In this document: positions 59,314-64,000 of the stretch, piece after piece
Layout of the letters: every line of letters begins with the position of its first letter
How positions within the stretch are numbered: the first letter of the stretch is position 1
Origin: Hysterangium stoloniferum
Taxonomy: Eukaryota > Basidiomycota > Agaricomycetes > Hysterangiales > Hysterangiaceae
NCBI GenBank assembly: GCA_015178975.1
Contig: WHVD01000075.1
Span: 349,024 to 413,023, forward strand
Length of the DNA: 64,000 nt
Direction: 5' to 3'
The notes under the pieces: model-generated
What the model was told of the DNA's origin: nothing
Database searches by the model: none
Seen by the model: the letters and a program-made list of their open reading frames with translations, nothing else
Made by a program: the position numbers and the translations under genes

Positions 59314-59864
59314 TGTCGGGAACTTATTCCGGAACTATCGGGAAGTCACCGGGAAGTCGGAAACTCGTGGATAGGGTCAGGACGTCGGCTTCAGCTTATG
59401 TGCTGCGCCTCTACGCAAACGCTCAATGTCCTTAATTTCGGAAGTGAACTAACGACGGAAGATATGGATATTCAGAGTTCCGAAGAGTTCCGAATATCGA
59501 GCGTACAGAAAGACGGGAGGAGGAATAAGAAACTAAGTTGATATCAGATCTAAAGTAAAGTACAAATTCGCGGAAACTAATATAAGTCTACTCGTTATTG
59601 TACTACAAACTGAGACCATAATAAGACGGAAACAGAAGTGTTCTTAAAACGGAAATACAATAAGACATATTAGGAAGACAGTATTCCGAGACGGGAATAC
59701 AACAACAAACGAGTGAATACTTGTCAACGGACAAATTACCAAATGCGGAACAAACGAAGAACGCGGATGATACGGTAACTATGATGTTCCGTAGTCGGAT
59801 ATCGGATATTGAAAGTGGGAGATCGGAAGTCGGATATTGAAACATCCGGGAACGGGTCATAACA
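59314..59864 (-). mobile_element. 3' LTR of the Ty3/gypsy element (551 bp)
   Basis: On the minus strand it begins TGTTATGACCCGTTCC and ends AATAAGTTCCCGACA (TG...CA). It lies at the 3' side of the minus-strand pol gene and is preceded by a G-run that fits the polypurine tract. It interrupts the integrase fragment at 59,313. The partner 5' LTR is beyond the window, so LTR identity and the target-site duplication cannot be checked here. Confidence 0.8.
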
Positions 59865-59880
59865 GTACCCCCCTGTTAGG
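59865..59880 (-). other. Polypurine tract of the Ty3/gypsy element
   Basis: On the minus strand AACAGGGGGGTAC directly precedes the LTR start TGTTATGA, the arrangement expected for the plus-strand priming site of a Ty3-type element. Confidence 0.7.
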
Positions 59881-59991
59881 CCGAAATCCCATAGAGGCGA
59901 TTAGGTACTGAGTGTTTGAAGCGACGGCTGATTGTTATGTGTCGTGAAATTTACGCAAATATGGAGGTGAGAGTTTCGGCTGTTATTCTGA

Positions 59992-59999
59992 GTATAAAA
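59992..59999 (+). promoter_or_regulatory. TATA box of the antisense gene
   Basis: gtataaaa lies about 55 bp upstream of the ATG at 60,050, inside the retroelement but on the strand opposite to its pol gene. Confidence 0.55.
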
Positions 60000-60049
60000 A
60001 CCTCCAAATATTCGAATTTAACGTTTTTGTTTCTTCAACCACAACTTGT

Positions 60050-61198
60050 ATGTCGATTCGTCAGCCGTTGTTCATCACTACCCCGGAAGACTCAGATACC
60101 GAAATATCCGTACTTCAAAAGATGTCGAAGGTCGCAGAACTTCAACAAAAACGCCAGAAAATGGAGGAGTTGAAGCGACGACAGGAGGAGGAGGAAAGAG
60201 CGTTGATGCAGGAGTTGAAAGATGCGGAAGAGGCGGAAAAACGGGAATTGGAGCGGGCGAAGGCGGAAAAGGAAAAAGAGTTGGCGAGGTTGTGGAAAGT
60301 GATGGAGGATTGGAGGTTGAAGGAAGAAGAAGTGAAGAAACAACAAGAAGCTGAGGCGGCGGAAAAACGTAAGGAGGTAAGGGAAGGAAAGGTGAGTCCG
60401 ATTCCATAGATTTCCGTGGTTACAACCGATAACTGTTCGGTACAGCGAAAAGCCGTGGAGGTGGAAGTAGAGGGAGAAGCTGGGCCTTCGAGTCCTAAAG
60501 TGAGTGTATCTGTAACGGGAACGGTAGTCGTTTAACTTTCGAAACAGAAACCAAAAGTCAAAGCTCCGGAACGAATGGAAATCGTCCATGAAACTCCGTG
60601 TTATCAATGTTCCATACGGAACATGACGTGTTGGAAACAGAAGGTAAAATGGGGCGGAACTTGCTATCCTTGTGCGGTTCTCAAACTTCCGTGCACCCTT
60701 GCCTCAAAAAGGGTTCCGAAAGGTGAGAAGACTCCGAAACCTAACGACGCGGGAAGTTCAGGAGCGGCCAAAGCTACGGAAACTGAAACATCAAAAATGG
60801 ATAGTACAGGCATTGAGCTTCTCAAGGACACCGTCGACGCGTTGGTTTTTATCGGGATGGAAGTCATGAAAATGCGGGATACAATGGATCGTCATAATGA
60901 TATCCAGGAGAAAGGTTTCCGTTCGTTGGTCCGGAATTTCCGGAGGCAAAACGATTTCCTGGAGAAGATGATGGTTAGTATCGGTGTAATTGCGGTATCT
61001 GAACAATTTGCCGATAAGGCAAAAACCAGCCGAACGATCCATTGGCGGAGTGTGTGGAGTGGAGATGGGGGTCGGGAAAAGAGCCGGAAGAATCAGAGAG
61101 TGAAGATGAAGAGGTACAGGATATGGTGGAAAGTGCGGAAATTCCTGAAGAGCCGGAGGTTGGGACGGAAGGTGGATTTGGGGTGTCAGAGACTTTGA
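60050..61198 (+). CDS. Antisense cargo gene of the retroelement: coiled coil plus Zn2Cys6-like motif (348 aa)
   Basis: Three exons: 60050-60391, 60446-60499 and 60548-61198, joined by GT-AG introns of 54 and 48 nt, all in phase 0. Exon 1 encodes a long charged coiled coil (about residues 20-112, rich in EE, KR and AE runs). Exon 3 carries cysteines at residues 150, 153, 160, 171, 174 and 181, that is C-x2-C-x6-C-x10-C-x2-C-x6-C, the spacing of the fungal Zn2Cys6 binuclear cluster, although the basic region after the second Cys is weak. A second helical stretch (DTVDALVFIGMEVMKMRDTM) follows. The last 55 codons are basic, but one other frame there is strongly acidic (EESESEDEEVQDMVE), suggesting a frameshift. 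It converges with pol, 90 bp apart, and has its own TATA box. Role unknown; a DNA-binding or regulatory protein is inferred. Confidence 0.65.
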
Positions 61199-61288
61199 GA
61201 TAGATTTAATAATATTTTTTTTGACTTGCAAAACCTAAAACGAGTGTGAAAACGGAAGTGTCGGAAACTGAACAGAAAAGAACAAGGA
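61199..61288. other. Gap between two convergent genes of the element
   Basis: Ninety bases, AT-rich, with an oligo-T run near 61,210. It must hold the 3' ends of both transcripts. Confidence 0.5.
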
Positions 61289-64000
61289 TTAGAGTGATGA
61301 TAAAGGTCCGGGTTTGCCTGGATAAGCCGTGTGGAAGTCAGTAACAATTTCCATAGCATGTCCAAGTTCCGTGGCCAATATCCATGAAGTTTCCTCGTCG
61401 GTACCTTCATAACCTGCCCATTTAACTAAATAGAGCAATTTACAAGTACGTCGGCGATTGTCGATTTTAGAATCCAATATTTCGGAAACTTCGAATTCGG
61501 GTTCTCCATCAATGATGACCGGAGGGGACGGAGGTTGAGTACGTTCCGGGAATGAGTTAGGAACACAAGGTTCTAACATGGAAACGTGGAAAACGGGGTG
61601 GACTGCTCGCATACTGTCGGGAAGACGGAGAGTCCATGAAAGTGAACCGGCTTGTGCTATAATTTCAAAAGGTCCTAAGAATTTCTCAGCGAGTTTTTTA
61701 GAAGGTCGGGTAGTACGGAAGAATTGAGCTTTTACAAAAACCTGATCACCAACTTTAAAATTAGGAGGCGGGATCCTGTTTTTGTCCGCGGAACGTTGAT
61801 AATGTTCCTGTGTGGAAGAAATAGCTTTCCGAAGTTCTTGATGTAATTCGTCGAGGTCGGTAATAAATTCTTGAGCACGGACAGAAGCCAAATCTCATTC
61901 GGAATGTACTGTGAGATTCGGATTATAGTCTTTATTGGCAAAGAAGGGAGATATGCCGGTGGTTGCATTCGGAGAGTTATTGTAGGCGAATTCCGCGATC
62001 GGAAGAAGGGATTTCCAGTTGTCCTGTTGGTAATTACAATAGATGCGGAGATATTGTTCCAGTGTTTGATTAACGCGTTCCATTTGTCCATCACCTTCCG
62101 GGTGATATCCCGAGGTGAAGTGTAGTTTCATGTCGAGGGCATTTCCGAGGGCCTGGAAGAAATGGGAGACGAACTTGGAGCCTCGATCGGAAGTTACGTG
62201 AGATGGAACTCCGTGTTTGGAAAATACGTGAATAATGAAAAGTTCCGCTAATTGTAAGGATGTGATTGTATCATGAGTGGGTATGAAAATGCCTTGTTTC
62301 GAGAATCGGTCCACAACAACTAGAATGGATGTAAAGCCTTCGGAAGTTGGGAGTTGTTCGATAAAATCCATTGAAATTGAATTCCAAGGTTTTTCTGGTA
62401 TCGGGAGTTGCTTGAGGAGGCCGTACGGCTTATGCCTCTGGGTTTTGGAGCGTAAGCAGGTGGTGCATGACTTACAGAACTGAGTTACGAAATCTCGGAG
62501 GTTGGGCCAAGTATATTCTCTACGGATTAAACCAAGAGTATTGTTGATGCCGTAATGTCCAGAGATTGGATGATCGTGTTTATACTGAAGTACGTGGATT
62601 CGAAGATTGTCGGAATCTGGAACGTAGATACGTCCATCGAGACGGATAAAACCTTGAGAGTCTTGTGACCATCGGGGTTGGTTGGGATTGTCGGGAATGT
62701 CTAAATGTGGCTTGAGGGCCGGGTCGGAAGTGAGTGCGGAAAGGATATCTTGATGTAATTGCTCAATGTCCATAATCATGACGCTACGCATAATTGGATA
62801 GTAAAGGGAAGTTGCTCGGATAGATGCGGAAAGTTGTTGCGTTGTAAAAACCGGTTTCAGATTATGTGGATTAACAACAGCGTAGTTACTTTCCCCCTCT
62901 TTAGGATAGACGTCCCATCGTCGAGTCATGGCATCTGGTTTTCCACCAAGACGTCCGGGTCGGAAACGGATAATCATGTTGAAAGCGGAAAGAAATTCAG
63001 ACCAACGGGCCTGCCGGCGGGTTAAAAGTTTAGTGGTAGAAAAATATTCGAGATTTTTGTGATCGGTAACGACGTCAACGGGAGTTGCGGAACCTTCAAG
63101 ATAATGGCGCCAATGTTTGAAAGCTTCAAAAATTGCCAAAAGTTCCTTATCATGAACGTCGTAATTTAGTTCGGATACTGAAAGTGTCCGAGAAAGAAAT
63201 GTGACCGGATGAATTTCACCGTCGGACTCTTGAATGGAAAGAATCGTGGCAATTGCATAATCGGAAGCATCGGTTTCCACAATAATCGGGAAATCAGGTT
63301 TCCAATGGGAAAGAATCGGGGCCGAAGTGAAAGCATTTTTCAAAGTCTGGAAAGCGGAGCGGCATTTATCGTCAAAAACCCATGGTTGAGTTTTACGGGT
63401 AAGACGAGTGAGCGGTACTGTAATATCCGAGTAGTTCCGAATAAAACGACGGTAAAAGTTGGCGAAACCTAAAAATGATTGAATGTCCTTGACCTTCCGT
63501 GGTTCGGGCCAGTCACGGACAACTTGAACCTTGGTTTCATCCATACGGAGACCATCAGGGCCGATGATGAAACCTAAGTATTCAATAGAATCCATGTTGA
63601 AATAACATTTTTTACCGTTGGCGAAAAGACCGTTTTTACGGAGTCTTCGGAAGACTTCACGGACCTGTTCATCGTGAAGAGCGGGATCCTCGGAAAATAC
63701 CAAAATGTCGTCCAAATAGACTATAACACATACGTCAAGCATGTCGGAAAATATATCATTAACAAAACGTTGAAAAGCGGAAGGGGCGTTGGTAAGACCG
63801 AACGGCATAACCAACCATTCAAAGGATCCATAGCGAGTCCGAAAAGCAGTTTTCCATTCGTCACCCTCGGCAATTCGAACCAAATGATAGGCGTGTTTGA
63901 GGTCTATTTTGGTGTAAATTCGAGCTTTCCGTGGGGCGTCGAGTAAGTCGGTAACGAGTGGGAGTGGATACTTATCTTTCCGTGTGATGGAATTTAATCC
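61289..64000 (-). mobile_element. pol: Ty3/gypsy chromovirus pol polyprotein (RT, RNase H, integrase, chromodomain), partial
   Basis: The minus strand is open from the window edge to 61,895 and again to 61,289. In order: RT start (YPLPLVTDLLD, KIDLKHAYH), catalytic YLDD at about 63,718-63,707, RNase H (VETDASDYAIA, DHKNLEYF), integrase zinc finger (HPISGH with CKSCTTC), core residues in SMDFIEQ, SDRGSKF and the Glu of GDGQMERVNQTLEQYL, then a GPFEII region and a C-terminal chromodomain (FEVSEILDSK, LLYLVKWAGYE, WILATEL). The enzyme makes cDNA from element RNA and inserts it in the nucleus, the chromodomain likely guiding it to chromatin. A single TGA at 61,897-61,895, where related proteins have Arg (CGA), cuts off the chromodomain part. 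Gag, protease and the 5' LTR lie outside the window. Confidence 0.93.

Overview
The window reads as a filamentous fungus of the Agaricomycetes type (Basidiomycota). Reasons: GT-AG introns of about 47-80 nt, an NLR-type gene with an alpha/beta-hydrolase front end, an NB-ARC domain and fungal kinesin-light-chain-like TPRs, a Ty3/gypsy chromovirus whose LTR starts TGTTATGA, and relics of a basidiomycete-style fungal-specific transcription-factor gene. No genus is claimed.

Layout. (1) About 0.1-1.0 kb: a broken reverse transcriptase/RNase H fragment on the minus strand. (2) About 1.24-47.06 kb: a degenerate array whose core is three full units of about 10.3-10.7 kb, with partial units at both ends. 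Each full unit runs, left to right: Q/N/S-rich C-terminal relic of a transcription-factor gene (+), promoter plus N-terminal/MHR relic of the same family (+), low-complexity tracts, an 81-codon ORF (+), a five-exon gene of unknown function ('gene M', -), an AT-rich spacer, and a decayed unknown gene ('gene N', -). The most complete transcription-factor relic is at 5.56-8.99 kb; every later copy lacks its middle exons. Gene M is open in units 1 and 3 (534 and 563 codons after splicing) and frameshifted in unit 2. (3) 48.1-55.84 kb: a SesB-like hydrolase/NB-ARC/TPR NLR gene with 39 TPR units in an exact 126-bp phase, broken by one 11-bp deletion and three stop codons. (4) 55.85-58.68 kb: non-coding, with a strongly polypyrimidine block of nested repeats. 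(5) 58.69-64.0 kb: nested retroelements. A decayed integrase piece (+) is interrupted by a Ty3/gypsy element on the minus strand, whose 5' part lies beyond the window. Between its pol gene and its 3' LTR it carries a three-exon gene on the opposite strand, encoding a coiled coil plus a cysteine motif with Zn2Cys6 spacing.

How the parts relate. This looks like an accessory, repeat-driven region. The array appears to have grown by tandem duplication and then decayed copy by copy, gene M being the only array gene that still looks coding in more than one copy. The NLR gene belongs to a class implicated in non-self recognition and seems to have grown its TPR tract by duplicating three-TPR blocks. 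The candidate for something unusual is the retroelement with an antisense Zn2Cys6-like cargo gene: its introns and TATA box make sense only on the strand opposite to the element's genomic RNA. Splice sites and domain names come from reading the sequence, not from searches.
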